Notes: generated by a model not told the origin, from the sequence alone. A stretch of 64,000 bases of DNA from Serratia oryzae (GCF_001976145.1 NZ_MOXD01000005.1:304301-368300); one strand, 5' to 3'. Counted from the stretch's first letter, positions 34,849 to 46,169 are shown. Numbers and translations: made by a program.

Positions 34849-36160
34849 CCTCTAATTGAATCTGAATAGGGGCATGAATAACCCCACCTAACTCACGCGG
34901 CGACCAGAATTTTAAGCGCATCATCGGCCGACGCTGGTCGAGCTCTTCGCGATCCCCCTTACCCACTCGCGCCAAACCACAGTGAACAAGATAGTCGCCT
35001 GTGTTAATGGGCAATTTAACCTTGTAGACAACATGTTGTTCACCTGGGGTTAAGGAAATAGGTATTCCGGCACCAATATTGCTGTCGCCCCAAATATCAC
35101 CGCCTTGCGCTTTTGAAATCGAAACCCCCAAAGCAATATCGTCAATATGTTCAGAAGACAATATGGTGTAATCCAAGGTGAGTTCCTCACCGGCTCGGAC
35201 TAAAGGTTTTTCCGATAGTGAAGAACCGTCAGATTTATATATCTGCAGGCTTTCAATAATAGCTCTGGCACTGCCAAACCGTTTCTCACCGATCTCAACG
35301 TTAGTGTGTTCTAGTTGAATTGCTTTGAGCGCCTTAGCATCTTTGGTATTTGAGCTATCCGCTGGCGGGCGTTTTTCTTTTGGCGCAGCTTGGGTCAGCA
35401 ACATCCCCTTCTCATAAGCAAGAACCGCAGCCAACACATCATGAGTATCCCCCACCAACTGGCCATCGCTCATAACCAAACAGCGATCGGCATATTCAAG
35501 TATGCTGCCCGTTGAGTGGGTGACCATAATGATGGTTACGCCCTTTGCTCTCAGTGCCTCCATACGCTTGTAGCATTTGTACTGGAAGCCGATATCGCCG
35601 ACGGCCAACGCCTCATCCACGATCAGTATTTCCGGCTCAACACAGGCCTGAACGGCAAATGCCAGGCGAACATACATACCGCTTGAGTAGGTTTTTACCG
35701 GTTGATCAATAAACTCGCCAATATCGGCAAAATCAACAATCTCTTGGAAGCGAGCATCGATCTGTTCGCGGGTAAAACCAAGGACAGAACCGTTAAGATA
35801 AACATTATCGCGGCCGGTAAACTCGGGGTTAAAACCTGCCCCCAACTCGAGCAGCGCCGCAATTCTGCCATGAACCTGGATTTCGCCCTCAGTCGGGGTC
35901 AAGGTACCGCAGATCATTTGCAGCAGGGTGGATTTACCTGCACCGTTACGGCCAATAATGCCTACGGTTTCGCCTTTCTTGATGCTAAAAGAAACGTTTC
36001 TTAGCGCCCAGAACTCACGGAAATAACGGCGAGATTCACGGCGAACGGCCCGTTGCAATTTAGGGGCAAAAAACTGTTTCAGACGATCGCGTGGGCGATC
36101 GTAAATCTGGTAGCATTTGCTTAAGCCCGTCACTTGAATGGCAATCTCATTAGAGGACAT
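34841..36160 (-). CDS. wzt: O-polysaccharide ABC exporter ATPase with C-terminal glycan-binding domain
   Basis: This 439-residue protein has an N-terminal ABC ATPase (1-245): Walker [10 protein letters not shown], signature [14 protein letters not shown], Walker [14 protein letters not shown] linker follows, then a C-terminal beta-sandwich (about 295-439) like the Wzt carbohydrate-binding domain, which recognises the finished, capped end of the O-chain before export. The start at 36160 (MSSNEIAIQ) is chosen because AAAGGGG precedes it; it lies 11 bases inside the wzm 3' end. The presence of the binding domain fits a chain terminated by the WbbB-like protein encoded next. Confidence 0.92.
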   Translation of the reverse strand: MSSNEIAIQVTGLSKCYQIYDRPRDRLKQFFAPKLQRAVRRESRRYFREFWALRNVSFSIKKGETVGIIGRNGAGKSTLLQMICGTLTPTEGEIQVHGRIAALLELGAGFNPEFTGRDNVYLNGSVLGFTREQIDARFQEIVDFADIGEFIDQPVKTYSSGMYVRLAFAVQACVEPEILIVDEALAVGDIGFQYKCYKRMEALRAKGVTIIMVTHSTGSILEYADRCLVMSDGQLVGDTHDVLAAVLAYEKGMLLTQAAPKEKRPPADSSNTKDAKALKAIQLEHTNVEIGEKRFGSARAIIESLQIYKSDGSSLSEKPLVRAGEELTLDYTILSSEHIDDIALGVSISKAQGGDIWGDSNIGAGIPISLTPGEQHVVYKVKLPINTGDYLVHCGLARVGKGDREELDQRRPMMRLKFWSPRELGGVIHAPIQIQLEDE

Positions 36161-36983
36161 CAGCAAACCCCTTTCTGGTTTTCTGGAAGAAGACAAAACC
36201 CAACCAAGCCACAACTGCGGCGGCCAGGGTATAAATACCCAACCCCAGCCAATCCGGAATACGCCCCCAAATTAGCACATTGCGAGATTGCTCGATGATA
36301 AATGTCAGAGGGTTCAGCATGATCCAAATCCTGTACTTCTCTGGCAACGCGGTAATTGGGAAAAAGACGGGCGAGAGAAACATCATAACCGTAGTGATTA
36401 TCGCCGTTGTCTGCCCCACATCGCGGATGTATACCCCCAACGACGCGAGGATCCACCCCAGCCCTAAGCAAAATATCACCAGCGGCAGTAACACCAACGG
36501 CAAGAAAACGATCGTCCAGTGCAGGAAACCGTTAAACAGGAAGAAAGCGCACAGCAACACCATCACGCTGATTGAGGTATGAAACAGCGCAGCGCAAAGG
36601 CTAATCACCGGCAGCGTTTCCAAAGGAAACACCACTTTTTTCACATAGTTGGTATTCCCCAGAATGATTTGCGGTGCCCGGTTAACCACTTCTGCAAAAA
36701 AGCCGTGAACAATCATGCCAACAAACAAAATCACGGCAAATTGGGTACGGCTCTCATCACCACCAACAGACCAGCGAGCCTTAAAAACCACTGAAAAAAC
36801 AAAGGTATATACTATCAGCATAAACAGGGGGTTCAAGAATGACCACGCAAGCCCCATCGTGGAACCCTTGTAGCGGCCAACGACCTCACGTTTTGCCATC
36901 TGCAAGATAAGAGATTTATGTCCCCAAATATTGCGAACCAAGGCAAGTGGCGAAAGAGGCAACGACTTATGCGGATTGCTCAT
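36150..36983 (-). CDS. wzm: O-polysaccharide ABC exporter permease
   Basis: This 277-residue inner-membrane protein has six hydrophobic segments of the ABC-2 type and the family motifs [20 protein letters not shown] and a late [15 protein letters not shown]. With Wzt it moves the undecaprenyl-linked O-chain to the periplasmic face. It overlaps wzt by 11 bases, and the WbbL-like gene ends 124 bases upstream. Confidence 0.92.
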   Translation of the reverse strand: MSNPHKSLPLSPLALVRNIWGHKSLILQMAKREVVGRYKGSTMGLAWSFLNPLFMLIVYTFVFSVVFKARWSVGGDESRTQFAVILFVGMIVHGFFAEVVNRAPQIILGNTNYVKKVVFPLETLPVISLCAALFHTSISVMVLLCAFFLFNGFLHWTIVFLPLVLLPLVIFCLGLGWILASLGVYIRDVGQTTAIITTVMMFLSPVFFPITALPEKYRIWIMLNPLTFIIEQSRNVLIWGRIPDWLGLGIYTLAAAVVAWLGFVFFQKTRKGFADVL

Positions 36984-37107
36984 TTAGCCGCCCCCACCAC
37001 ACGCGCAGCATGCCCCACCTCAAAATGACACCCAGTTACAAACAACATTAGCACTACCTTAGATTTAATTAGACTCATAAAACTACCGCTTCTGCTAATC
37101 GACCATT

Positions 37108-37950
37108 TTACCGCTTCTCGGTAGGTGAAGTCATGGGAATCGTCTTTAAACATTTTTGGTTTGCAAGGACACGTTCTCGGTCAAAAAACCATCCCCATTT
37201 GTTAAAGTATGAAATCACCGACTTAATGTGATAAATGAGTAAATTCAGACTCTTATAAGAGCCTTTACTGAAAGCATGGGTAATTGTTGCATCAGGATAG
37301 AAAAGTATTTCTGTCAGCGGTAATGCGCGCCTGCAGAGATCGATATCCTCTGAATACATGAAATATCGTTCATCGAAGCCATTTAGCTGCTTCAGCAACT
37401 GCGAATCCATCAACATAAAGCAGCCAGAGACCGAAGGAATAGAAAAAGATTGTGTGTAATCAGCATGGTGGAGCTCATAGATCACATCAAGCTTTGCCCC
37501 CCAGCGTGGCGCAAAGCGGCGCAGGAACAAGTTGGCTGGTGTGGGCAACAAACGGCAGCTGTATTGAAAACGCCCATCGCTGTAATGGATGCGTGGAGAA
37601 ACAAACTTGTGCTTCCCATCACGGGCAAAGTGATACAAGCGCTCAAGCTCCCCCTTGGCAAAGCTGATATCTGGATTACAAATCAAAAAATAGCTGCATT
37701 TGTCCAGATAGTGCTTCATTGCAAAATTATGGCCGCAGCCAAACCCTTTGTTCTGCCCAAGAGAAAGGTAACTTATTCGCGGATTGTTTAATGTGGCGGC
37801 CCACTCAGCTCCCCCGTTATCAACCAAGACAATCTTTTCAACACAGGGTTCGCTGAGCAAAGATGACAACGTGTCCTCTAACTGAGCATAGCTATGGTTG
37901 AACAACACAATTGAAGCAACGATTTGATATTGTTTTGATTCTAAAGACAT
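37108..37950 (-). CDS. wbbL: GT2 rhamnosyltransferase, WbbL-like
   Basis: This 280-residue GT2 protein has NNPRISYLSLGQNKGFGCGHN, a DxD-like NPDIS and the acceptor-domain motif FMYSEDIDLCRRA, all typical of WbbL/RfbF rhamnosyltransferases. The WbbL role is to add the first L-rhamnose to GlcNAc-PP-undecaprenol. It sits next to rfbD, rfbC and rfbB, which make dTDP-L-rhamnose, and upstream of wzm, wzt and the WbbB-like gene. Several ATG codons are in frame; I choose 37950 (MSLESKQYQ) because homologues begin shortly before the first strand, but 38025 remains possible. Confidence 0.75.
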   Translation of the reverse strand: MSLESKQYQIVASIVLFNHSYAQLEDTLSSLLSEPCVEKIVLVDNGGAEWAATLNNPRISYLSLGQNKGFGCGHNFAMKHYLDKCSYFLICNPDISFAKGELERLYHFARDGKHKFVSPRIHYSDGRFQYSCRLLPTPANLFLRRFAPRWGAKLDVIYELHHADYTQSFSIPSVSGCFMLMDSQLLKQLNGFDERYFMYSEDIDLCRRALPLTEILFYPDATITHAFSKGSYKSLNLLIYHIKSVISYFNKWGWFFDRERVLANQKCLKTIPMTSPTEKR

Positions 37951-38513
37951 GCCGTATGAGGTTCCTGAACCCGTAATACTTGCCATCATGCATAGCCATA
38001 CAGATTGGGTAGTGATTGCGCTCATTATTCACCCACACGGAGCGAAAACGGATAACTCAATGAGTAAAGCGCCAAAGGGGACAACCTTATCCCTTTAATT
38101 GCATCCAGTGAAGGTGCAATTCTGTAACAACAGTTTGTAAAAGAGAACTATGTGCAAGCCACTCTGAGCTAAGGCCTTAAAAAGGCTAAGCGAGAGTATG
38201 ACAAACGAAGCACCGGAGGGTAGCACAAATATTCGAAATATCCGACACTGACCATAAAAAACTTGGCTAGAAAAGTTATCACTGGCTATTTTTTACACGC
38301 TGGCATTCAGCCAGTGCCTAATGACTAGGCAGATTCCACTGGCTGGCTAAAACTTTAGAGAAAACAGCTTACTGTGGGGTTTTGATGTATTGCAATTTTT
38401 TAGATTGAGGCAGGAAGTGCGGGGGGAGAATGCGATCAAATTGATCAAGAGGAGATAACGCAGGCTTATCAATTGGGATATTTCAAAAATAAGCCTGCGG
38501 GAAAACACCGTTG
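37951..38513. other. Non-coding gap between rfbD and wbbL
   Basis: About 560 bases, up to 75 of which could belong to a longer wbbL. It holds a 10-bp hairpin GCAGGCTTAT / ATAAGCCTGC (38460-38498, 19-base loop) just after the rfbD stop, without a T-tract. A promoter for wbbL-wzm-wzt-wbbB might lie here, but no clear boxes stand out. Confidence 0.4.
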
Positions 38514-39374
38514 TTACACCTGGCAGCGGGTTACAACAAAGCTAACGCGCTCTTTCCAGGGGGATAACTCAACACCTTCATTCCGAATTTTTGTACAATT
38601 CAAAACGGAATATTTTGGCCTTTTAGCAGGGGTGGGATACTGCTCAGTGGTGATGCCATTAACGGCAGGAACCTGAGTTAATACTTTCTGCTGCAATGCT
38701 GAAGCGAATATAACTTCTGCGAATTCACTCCAGGTAACTTCACTGTTACCACAGAAATGGTAGATGCCACCGGGCGCTTCTTTTTGCAGCAATACCAGCA
38801 ACGCAGCAGCAATATCGCCAGCATAGGTTGGGCAACCGCGCTGATCGGCTACAATCCCCAAACTCTCTCTTCCTTGAGCCAGACGCAGCATCGTTTTGAC
38901 GAAGTTATTACCATACTCGCTGAACACCCAGGCAGTACGGATTATCAACGCCGCAGGTTGGATCTCACTGACAGCCAGTTCGCCATTCAGTTTGGTTTTA
39001 CCGTACACGCCTAATGGATTGGTCGCGGCCATTTCGACATAAGGCGCGGTTGCCTCGCCGTCAAAAACATAGTCTGTAGAGATATGCACCAGCCGGGCAC
39101 CGCAGGCGTTAGCCGCAAGCGCCAAGTTTTTCGGCCCTATCTCATTAATCAACATCGCAACATCTTGTTCAGACTCGGCTTTATCTACCGCGGTATAAGC
39201 AGCGGCATTGACGATAACATCCGGCTGGTATTCGGCAACGACTGACTGCACTTTTTCAAGATCAGTAATATCCAGGCTGTCGGAGTCTGTTGCCAGAACA
39301 CTCCAGCCTGTTGGCAGACGATCACAAAAACAACGGCCTAACTGCCCTTTGGCTCCGGTAAGTAATACTTTCAT
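38514..39374 (-). CDS. rfbD: dTDP-4-dehydrorhamnose reductase
   Basis: This 286-residue NAD(P)H-dependent reductase completes dTDP-L-rhamnose. It has an N-terminal LLTGAKGQLGRCF nucleotide motif and the SDR catalytic set in HISTDYVFDG and YGKTKLNGE. Its ATG overlaps the rfbC stop as ATGA, so the two are coupled. The gene ends 563 bases before the likely wbbL start. Confidence 0.95.
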   Translation of the reverse strand: MKVLLTGAKGQLGRCFCDRLPTGWSVLATDSDSLDITDLEKVQSVVAEYQPDVIVNAAAYTAVDKAESEQDVAMLINEIGPKNLALAANACGARLVHISTDYVFDGEATAPYVEMAATNPLGVYGKTKLNGELAVSEIQPAALIIRTAWVFSEYGNNFVKTMLRLAQGRESLGIVADQRGCPTYAGDIAAALLVLLQKEAPGGIYHFCGNSEVTWSEFAEVIFASALQQKVLTQVPAVNGITTEQYPTPAKRPKYSVLNCTKIRNEGVELSPWKERVSFVVTRCQV

Positions 39375-39907
39375 TGCCCTAACTCCTTCAATAACTTACC
39401 GAGTTTATCTTTTGCTGAGAGCAGCGGGTTGGCAATTGGCCACTCGATCCCCACTTCAGGATCGTTCCACAGCAGGCAATCTTCATGCGCGGGGTTGTAA
39501 TAGTCGGTGCATTTATACTCAAAATCTGCCGTATCTGATAACACCACAAAGCCGTGCGCCAAACCCGGTGGGATCCAGAACTGGGTTTTATTCTCTTCTG
39601 ACAGCTCTAACCCTTCCCATAAACCGTAGGTGGGTGAATCGGGACGAATATCTACCACCACATCAAAGACCTCACCACGGACAACACGAACCAGTTTCCC
39701 CTGAGGGTTTATCTTTTGGAAATGCAACCCACGTAAAACCCCGCGCGAAGAGCGCGAATGGTTGTCTTGCACAAAATCCAGATCGATATCCAGCATTTCC
39801 TGGTAACGTTTTTTCTCAAACGTTTCCAGAAAGAATCCACGCGCATCCCCAAATACCTTTGGTTGAATGATCTTCACGCCATCGATTTTGGTATCTGTGA
39901 CTTGCAT
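39371..39907 (-). CDS. rfbC: dTDP-4-dehydrorhamnose 3,5-epimerase
   Basis: This 178-residue cupin epimerase inverts C3 and C5 of dTDP-4-keto-6-deoxyglucose. It shows FGDARGFFLETF, catalytic His in RGLHFQ and the GLAHGF motif. The start at 39907 (MQVTDTKI) is preferred because GGAGAAA precedes it. It is coupled to rfbD and follows rfbB after 143 bases. Confidence 0.95.
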   Translation of the reverse strand: MQVTDTKIDGVKIIQPKVFGDARGFFLETFEKKRYQEMLDIDLDFVQDNHSRSSRGVLRGLHFQKINPQGKLVRVVRGEVFDVVVDIRPDSPTYGLWEGLELSEENKTQFWIPPGLAHGFVVLSDTADFEYKCTDYYNPAHEDCLLWNDPEVGIEWPIANPLLSAKDKLGKLLKELGQ

Positions 39908-40050
39908 TCTATTTCTCCACAATCATTTGCGATGAGTACTTTACATATAAGGTCTTACTGAGCAATGCGGCTCTTGCCTCTAGTGGGTATAAGGGCATGC
40001 ACATAAGCCACCCACTAAAAAAACAATACTTTTCAATTTTATGCTGTTAA

Positions 40051-41115
40051 CTAACGGGTTAACCCTAAGCGTTCGCCAGCATAGGAACCATCTTTTACGC
40101 GGCTCCACCAAGCTTTGTTAGCCAGATACCATTCAACGGTTTTTCTAATGCCACTTTCAAAAGTTTCTTGCGGTTGCCAACCCAGTTCGCGCTCGATCTT
40201 TGACGCATCGATCGCGTAGCGCCGATCGTGACCGGGCCGATCGGTAACAAAAGCGATCAGTTCTTCATATTTTGCCAAGTTAGCTGGCTTATTCGGCACC
40301 AGCTCATCTAGCAAACGGCAAATTGCTTGCACAACTTCGATATTTTTCCGTTCGTTGTGGCCACCGATGTTGTAGGTTTCGCCCACTTCACCTTCACAAA
40401 CTACCTGATACAAAGCGCGCGCATGGTCTTCAACGTAAAGCCAGTCGCGCACTTGTGCCCCATTACCATAGACCGGTAATGCTTTTCCTTCCAATGCATT
40501 GAGAATTGTCAGCGGTATCAGCTTTTCTGGGAAATGATAAGGGCCGTAGTTATTTGAGCAGTTCGTCACGATTGTCGGCAAGCCGTAGGTGCGTAGCCAG
40601 GCTCTGACCAGATGATCGCTCGATGCTTTTGAAGCTGAATAGGGGCTGCTTGGCGCATAAGGCGTGGTTTCAGTGAACAGATCGTTAGTGCCGTGCAGAT
40701 CACCATACACTTCGTCGGTTGAGATATGGTGGAAGCGGAATGCTTTTTTTGCGGCCTCGCCCAGGCCTTGCCAATACTGGCGAGCTGCCTCAAGCAAGGT
40801 GTAGGTGCCCACAATATTGGTTTCGATAAACGCCGCAGGGCCATCAATGGAGCGATCAACATGGCTTTCAGCCGCCAGATGCATGACAGCGTCGGGGGTA
40901 AACTCTGCGAAAATGCGATCCAGCGCCTGCCGGTTGCAGATATCCACCTGCGCAAACTGGTAACGCTCATTACCCGCGATAGATTGCAATGATTCGAGAT
41001 TGCCTGCATAGGACAGGCTATCCAGTATCAGGATGTGATCTTTGGTGTTGTTGATAATGTGCCGAGCAACGGCTGAACCAATAAAGCCTGCACCACCGGT
41101 AACGATAATTTTCAT
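40051..41115 (-). CDS. rfbB: dTDP-glucose 4,6-dehydratase
   Basis: This 354-residue SDR enzyme makes dTDP-4-keto-6-deoxyglucose, the branch point to rhamnose and to amino-dideoxy sugars. It begins [15 protein letters not shown], has [11 protein letters not shown] with the catalytic Asp-Glu pair and [10 protein letters not shown] with Tyr and Lys. The start at 41115 is chosen with AGAGGG six bases before it. No rfbA (glucose-1-phosphate thymidylyltransferase) is found next to it, so dTDP-glucose must come from a gene elsewhere. Confidence 0.95.
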   Translation of the reverse strand: MKIIVTGGAGFIGSAVARHIINNTKDHILILDSLSYAGNLESLQSIAGNERYQFAQVDICNRQALDRIFAEFTPDAVMHLAAESHVDRSIDGPAAFIETNIVGTYTLLEAARQYWQGLGEAAKKAFRFHHISTDEVYGDLHGTNDLFTETTPYAPSSPYSASKASSDHLVRAWLRTYGLPTIVTNCSNNYGPYHFPEKLIPLTILNALEGKALPVYGNGAQVRDWLYVEDHARALYQVVCEGEVGETYNIGGHNERKNIEVVQAICRLLDELVPNKPANLAKYEELIAFVTDRPGHDRRYAIDASKIERELGWQPQETFESGIRKTVEWYLANKAWWSRVKDGSYAGERLGLTR

Positions 41116-41361
41116 ATAACCCTCTATAAACGACAGGGTGCGGCCAAAATTCGACCACACCCGCGTCTATGATTTAAAACTCAACAAACACCACACATTA
41201 GCGACACTGCTCATTAAAGAGCCATTGCTAAATAAAACATTTACAATCAGAGCGTTAAGAATAATCCCAACGTTAAAAAACGATGCATTGTACAAGAAAC
41301 TATTGCTGTCTGCCATCGGAATGCAGACATTTATGATTAAGATAAAACGGTTAGGGTTAGA

Positions 41362-42375
41362 TCAACGGTAGCCCTGTGGGTTTTTCTTCTGCCAGTTCCA
41401 TGTGTCGCGCATCATAGCATCAATACCACGCCTAACTTCCCAACCGAGCTCCTGCTTAGCCAGTTTGGCATCGGCCCAAAACGCCGGAAGATCCCCAGCT
41501 CGGCGTGGCAAAATCTGATAAGGAATCGTCACGCCAGAGGCTTTCTCGAATGCATGCACCATATCCAGCACGGAATAACCAACGCCAGCACCAAGATTAT
41601 AGGCTTTAAAGCCACCGATGTTCCGCAGATGATCCATCGCCATCAAGTGGCCTTCAGCCAGATCCATGACGTGGATATAGTCGCGCACACCCGTTCCATC
41701 TTTGGTTGCATAATCACCGCCGAAGATCCCTAACTTCTCTAGTTTGCCGATCGCCACCTGAGCAATGTATGGCAGCAGGTTGTTTGGGATGCCATTAGGA
41801 TCTTCGCCAATTAAACCCGACTCATGAGCACCAACAGGGTTAAAATAACGCAGAGCAATAATAGAAAACTGCGGTTCTGCCTTGGCAAAATCTTGTAGGA
41901 TCTGCTCAACCATTAACTTAGAGGAGCCATATGGGCTAGTCGTGCCACCAATCGGTGTGGTTTCAACATAGGGAACCGGCGAGTTAGCACCATATACGGT
42001 AGCAGAGGAGCTGAAGATAAACTGATGAACACCGGCGCGACGCATTTCACCTAGCAGCACCAAAGTGCCGGTGACATTATTCTGGTAATACTCCAAGGGT
42101 TTGCGGGTGGACTCCCCTACCGCTTTCAGCCCGGCAAAGTGGATCACCGCAGAAATGTTGTGGCCATCAAAAATGCGGTTCAGGCACTCGGCATCCTGCA
42201 CGTCGCCCTGATAAAAGATCGCCGCTTTGCCCGCTAACTGTTCCACACGCTGCAGTGACTCTTCAGACGCGTTGGAGAGATTGTCTAGCACCACTACGTC
42301 TTCCCCCCGCTCCAGCAGAGCTAAAACGGTATGGGAACCAATATAACCGGCACCGCCGGTGACTAAAATTGCCAT
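41362..42375 (-). CDS. galE: UDP-glucose 4-epimerase
   Basis: This 337-residue SDR enzyme interconverts UDP-glucose and UDP-galactose. It opens [15 protein letters not shown], and the active-site residues are in FSSSATVYG and SPYGSSKLM (Tyr and Lys). The start at 42375 has AGGAG six bases before it. Within this locus it likely supplies UDP-Gal (or UDP-GalNAc if its pocket allows) for the capsule. A second galE would be expected in the gal operon. Confidence 0.95.
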   Translation of the reverse strand: MAILVTGGAGYIGSHTVLALLERGEDVVVLDNLSNASEESLQRVEQLAGKAAIFYQGDVQDAECLNRIFDGHNISAVIHFAGLKAVGESTRKPLEYYQNNVTGTLVLLGEMRRAGVHQFIFSSSATVYGANSPVPYVETTPIGGTTSPYGSSKLMVEQILQDFAKAEPQFSIIALRYFNPVGAHESGLIGEDPNGIPNNLLPYIAQVAIGKLEKLGIFGGDYATKDGTGVRDYIHVMDLAEGHLMAMDHLRNIGGFKAYNLGAGVGYSVLDMVHAFEKASGVTIPYQILPRRAGDLPAFWADAKLAKQELGWEVRRGIDAMMRDTWNWQKKNPQGYR

Positions 42376-43126
42376 GTGAACTCCTTGCATGCGCCGCTGG
42401 CGCCCAAAATGGGGTTTTCGCGATATTCTAACCGGCAAGCTGGTAATAGGTAAGCACCGACGGCTTTCAGGCTTTCATATTGTTAGATAACGCCGTTGCT
42501 ATAAAATGTTTTCATTCAATACAGCAAACATGAGAGTAGAAAAACCAAACCCGCTCACGAGATCCTATCCCACCTTGAGAGTTCCCCGACATCATCCAGC
42601 AACCTTAAATGCTTCTGGATCGCTAGTCTTATTCTGTTTTATATTATGGGACTATTTTAAACCATAACATCACAGGATACAGAAGTTTATGAACTCAAGA
42701 GTAGCAGGTTAGCAACAGCGATGAATTATTAACACATATAAGTAAAACTGACATAACTGAATATATCCCATTGTATAAGTAGCTTTTTTGAACAGCGGTG
42801 ATACATACAAATAACTTGTTATTTTACCATACAAAAAACAGGAAAAAGGAACTATTAGCCTTGACCAAAAGCAGTTTCAGATAATATCCACCAGATTATT
42901 AAAATTTTTATTTTAAAGTAATTTAAAAAAAACACATCCCAATTAACATTCTAAGCCATCAATAAAATCATATGGCAAACTTTCATTATAAAGCTTTTAG
43001 GTTAAATTTTTCTTTAATCACAAAGGCACACTCAATACATCTGGAAAATTATAAAATAGAGTTAAGCAAGAGTATTACTGTAATTATCTATGCGACACAC
43101 CTTACAAAAAAGACTCCATTCAAAGA
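42376..43126. other. AT-rich non-coding gap before galE
   Basis: About 750 very AT-rich bases between the last capsule glycosyltransferase and galE. A plus-strand open frame of 191 codons enters it from 42972, but it runs antisense over a real glycosyltransferase gene and has no ribosome binding site. The gap marks the boundary between low-GC capsule genes and normal-GC genes. Confidence 0.5.
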
Positions 43127-43951
43127 TTATCTTGCATACTTATACATCAACTTCAACAAAGATAACGGTAACAGATGTAAAAAAAATTTCAACGAGATAA
43201 ATAATAAATTCTTTAATGAAAACTTCTTTGAAATAAACATATATCGAGCACGAATTTTAAACTCGCTAATCGCTTTACTTAGCCCTTTTCTTCTTTTAAT
43301 CGAATTTTCATTTAACCTAAAATCTAGAAGTACTTCATCCAAATTTGAAAACTTAAACCCTTGTTCAACTAATAAGAACCATAGAGCCATATCTTCTGTC
43401 AAACAGGTATTTGTTGGATATCTAACACCTTTGGAAAACACTGTACTTTTGAACATAACAGTAGGGTGTATAAACGGACATCTAGTAACACTAAAATTTA
43501 CTAACTCATCATGTGTAGTTGGTAAGTGTTTTTCTTTAAGAGCATAAGTCGCTCCAAACTCCCTACAGAAAGTTCCTAATATATCTATGTCTGGATTCTT
43601 TTCTAGATAGTTTACTTGGCGTTCAATACGATTTAAATGGGAGATATCGTCACTATCCATTCTTGCTATATAGTCATATCCTTTAGAGAGCACACAATCA
43701 ATCATAGCGTTTAATGCATGAGCTAACCCATTATTTTTTTCAGAACACAGCAATGTGACATTTTTGTTATCCTGAGCTATAGATAGAAGTAAACCTGAGA
43801 CATCAGGAGAGACTGGTCCATCCTGATAAATAAAAATTGAGCACGGCTGTGTTTGGTGCAAAATACTGTTAATTGCAAGCTCTATATGTTTCAACTCATC
43901 TAATCGATAAACAGACATAATTACAGCAACTTTATAATCATTATTGAGCAT
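43127..43951 (-). CDS. GT2 family glycosyltransferase (capsule)
   Basis: A 274-residue GT-A enzyme with the opening VAVIMSVYRLDEL, a nucleotide-binding MDSDDISHLNR and the acceptor-side motif TEDMALWFLLVEQG. It resembles beta-glycosyltransferases of O-antigen and capsule clusters (Gal/GlcNAc/Glc-type donors). It is the last gene of the AT-rich block and follows the next GT2 gene after 53 bases. The donor and linkage cannot be read from the sequence. Confidence 0.85.
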   Translation of the reverse strand: MLNNDYKVAVIMSVYRLDELKHIELAINSILHQTQPCSIFIYQDGPVSPDVSGLLLSIAQDNKNVTLLCSEKNNGLAHALNAMIDCVLSKGYDYIARMDSDDISHLNRIERQVNYLEKNPDIDILGTFCREFGATYALKEKHLPTTHDELVNFSVTRCPFIHPTVMFKSTVFSKGVRYPTNTCLTEDMALWFLLVEQGFKFSNLDEVLLDFRLNENSIKRRKGLSKAISEFKIRARYMFISKKFSLKNLLFISLKFFLHLLPLSLLKLMYKYAR

Positions 43952-44004
43952 AATAAAATCACATTATCTTATAAAATATAAAATTTGTACGCACTAAAAA
44001 ATCA

Positions 44005-44886
44005 TCATACAAATGGTTTAATCTTCTTTAAAATAGAGGTAGGAAGGAAAATAGTTAAGGCTTTAAAATTTGGCCGGTATAAAAAAGACAGAAGTGCATA
44101 TTTAATTTTACAAAATGCACTAACCTGTGAAGCTGATAAAGCAACTCGAAAGTAAACAGCACTCCAGAATTTATTTCTTACTCCAAAACCCAACAATTCT
44201 TTTTTGAATTTCTTGGCAATATAGTTAGCTGATTCAATATATTTTTTATATTTCGAGCTAACTTGAAGACCAGATAAATGAATCGTATAAATAAGATTGA
44301 TACCTGAGTCATGCATGACATTACTACATTTTGCCATTCTAATCCATAGTTCATAGTCTTGCATAGCACTTAATTTTTCATCAAACATTCCAGCACTTAT
44401 AAAAGTACTTTTTCTCACAGCAGCACACGATGTGGGACCGATAACATTACCATTTGCAAGTAAATCCTTAAAAGATACGGAGTCACTTGACACATTTTTT
44501 ACTCTTTTAACTCTAGTAAGATCATTACTCAGAACAAACTGAACTCCTGTATATACAAGGCCGACATCTTCATTTTCCTTAAAGACATAATACTTGCTAG
44601 ATATGGTATCCTCAGTATATGCATCATCATCATCTAAAAAATAAATCAAACTACCAGTCGAAGTTAAAACACCTTGATTTCTTGCTTTATTCCCTCCTAA
44701 AGAAACCTTATTGTTTATTATTTTATAATTATGAAATTTAGGTAGAGAATCCTTCTCGACACTCTTTCCTCCATCATTAACAATAATAATATCGGAAGGT
44801 AGCATCGAGTTTTTTAAAACCGAGTTAATAGCTCGTTCCAAATATTGTGGACGATCTTTAGTTGTAATAACTATACTTATATTCAT
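44005..44886 (-). CDS. GT2 family glycosyltransferase (capsule)
   Basis: A 293-residue GT-A enzyme with ISIVITTKDRPQYLERAI, the donor-metal motif YFLDDDDAYTEDT and the acceptor motif SAMQDYELWIRMAK. It belongs to the GT2 group of capsule and O-unit transferases. It lies 44 bases after the Wzy-like polymerase gene and shares its very low GC. The sugar it adds is unknown. Confidence 0.85.
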   Translation of the reverse strand: MNISIVITTKDRPQYLERAINSVLKNSMLPSDIIIVNDGGKSVEKDSLPKFHNYKIINNKVSLGGNKARNQGVLTSTGSLIYFLDDDDAYTEDTISSKYYVFKENEDVGLVYTGVQFVLSNDLTRVKRVKNVSSDSVSFKDLLANGNVIGPTSCAAVRKSTFISAGMFDEKLSAMQDYELWIRMAKCSNVMHDSGINLIYTIHLSGLQVSSKYKKYIESANYIAKKFKKELLGFGVRNKFWSAVYFRVALSASQVSAFCKIKYALLSFLYRPNFKALTIFLPTSILKKIKPFV

Positions 44887-44930
44887 TCGACACCTTCAGG
44901 ATATAATGCATCATTTAAAAAATGATTTGT

Positions 44931-46169
44931 TTATTTTTTTATAAAGAATCTACAAAAAATTATAAAAAACGCAAAAATAATTAACGCTTGAAGAAAAGAC
45001 ATATACTGTATAACCCAACCATGCACAATTAAAATAAAACTAGAAATCCAAGATATCAGTATAAAAAATGGAGACTTTATTATAAATTTTGATATTACAA
45101 CAGAAAAAATTATCATTATAATTGAAATAACATATACAAATATTGCATTACTTCCAAAAAAAACCATATACCCATATAGGCCAATGTGAGAAGCCCAGTT
45201 GTCAGCTCCATTTATCATGGTAGCTAAATAAACTTGTGGGGTGGGAACAACTGTAATTCCATAACCAAGCATTTTATATATACTATCAAAAAGCCAAAAA
45301 CCACTTAAAAAACTAGATAACGATGGAATATAATTGCTAGATATAGAGCTAAAATTTGTAAGTAGATATTCCGTATTCGCGACCACTTGGAACCTTTCTA
45401 GCCCGACAAACAACATATCTATATATATATCGTACGGTGTTTTTTCTGTGATAGCATTTTGCATCATAATTCCGACTTCAACATCATATGCGGAACTAGC
45501 AATAATTGAATACTTAAGAAATCTAAAAAAAGGATACGTCAGAACCCCGAGAATAGAAAGCCATATTAGTCGAGACAACGGAAAAATATGCTTTCTGTTA
45601 AAATAAATATACATATAAACGTATATCAGCGCAATAAACTGAACTGTTTGCCCAGTAGCCAAAATTAATATAGTGTATACGATAACGTTCACAAAGAATA
45701 ATTTATTAAAGCCAACACACACCCTATAATAAATATAAATCAAACAAAACCAGACTGGTTGAAATATCGAAACAACATAGGATATTAATTTAACCACAAT
45801 AAAACTTGAGTTACTGTCTGCACCGACACCAACAACTCCAATATCATAGACTATCGCCCCATAAGCACCTAGAAAAGACAATAATAAAACAGTGATATCT
45901 AGAATACTTCGTGGCTCGTAAGAGACACTTGGAACATTGATACTCTCAGCTAATGAGAAGATAACATATTGGTATAGAAATATGAAGAAGATCACAATTA
46001 ATAATGAAATAAATAAATTGCTAGCGTTTGATATGACACTTCCAGAAAAGTCACCGCCTAGATATCCATTGATAGAAAATAAAATAGCGCAAATAACATT
46101 TGCAGAAACATAAACAAATGATAGATGTTTTTTTACAATACCCACAATAATCTTATCAAAACCAATCAT
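44931..46169 (-). CDS. wzy: Probable O-unit polymerase (Wzy-like)
   Basis: This 412-residue, highly hydrophobic protein has about ten to twelve membrane helices and one longer central loop (about 235-310), the usual Wzy layout. Wzy proteins share little sequence, so the call rests on topology, the low GC and the position among capsule glycosyltransferases, wzx and wzc. It would join Und-PP-linked repeat units in the periplasm. No other polymerase candidate is present in the capsule block. Confidence 0.7.
   Translation of the reverse strand: MIGFDKIIVGIVKKHLSFVYVSANVICAILFSINGYLGGDFSGSVISNASNLFISLLIVIFFIFLYQYVIFSLAESINVPSVSYEPRSILDITVLLLSFLGAYGAIVYDIGVVGVGADSNSSFIVVKLISYVVSIFQPVWFCLIYIYYRVCVGFNKLFFVNVIVYTILILATGQTVQFIALIYVYMYIYFNRKHIFPLSRLIWLSILGVLTYPFFRFLKYSIIASSAYDVEVGIMMQNAITEKTPYDIYIDMLFVGLERFQVVANTEYLLTNFSSISSNYIPSLSSFLSGFWLFDSIYKMLGYGITVVPTPQVYLATMINGADNWASHIGLYGYMVFFGSNAIFVYVISIIMIIFSVVISKFIIKSPFFILISWISSFILIVHGWVIQYMSFLQALIIFAFFIIFCRFFIKK

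Noticed and set aside
42972..43547. Plus-strand open frame of 191 codons at the end of the capsule block
   Set aside because: Most of it is antisense to the GT2 gene at 43127-43951; it has low-complexity, Lys/Asn-rich sequence and no ribosome binding site.
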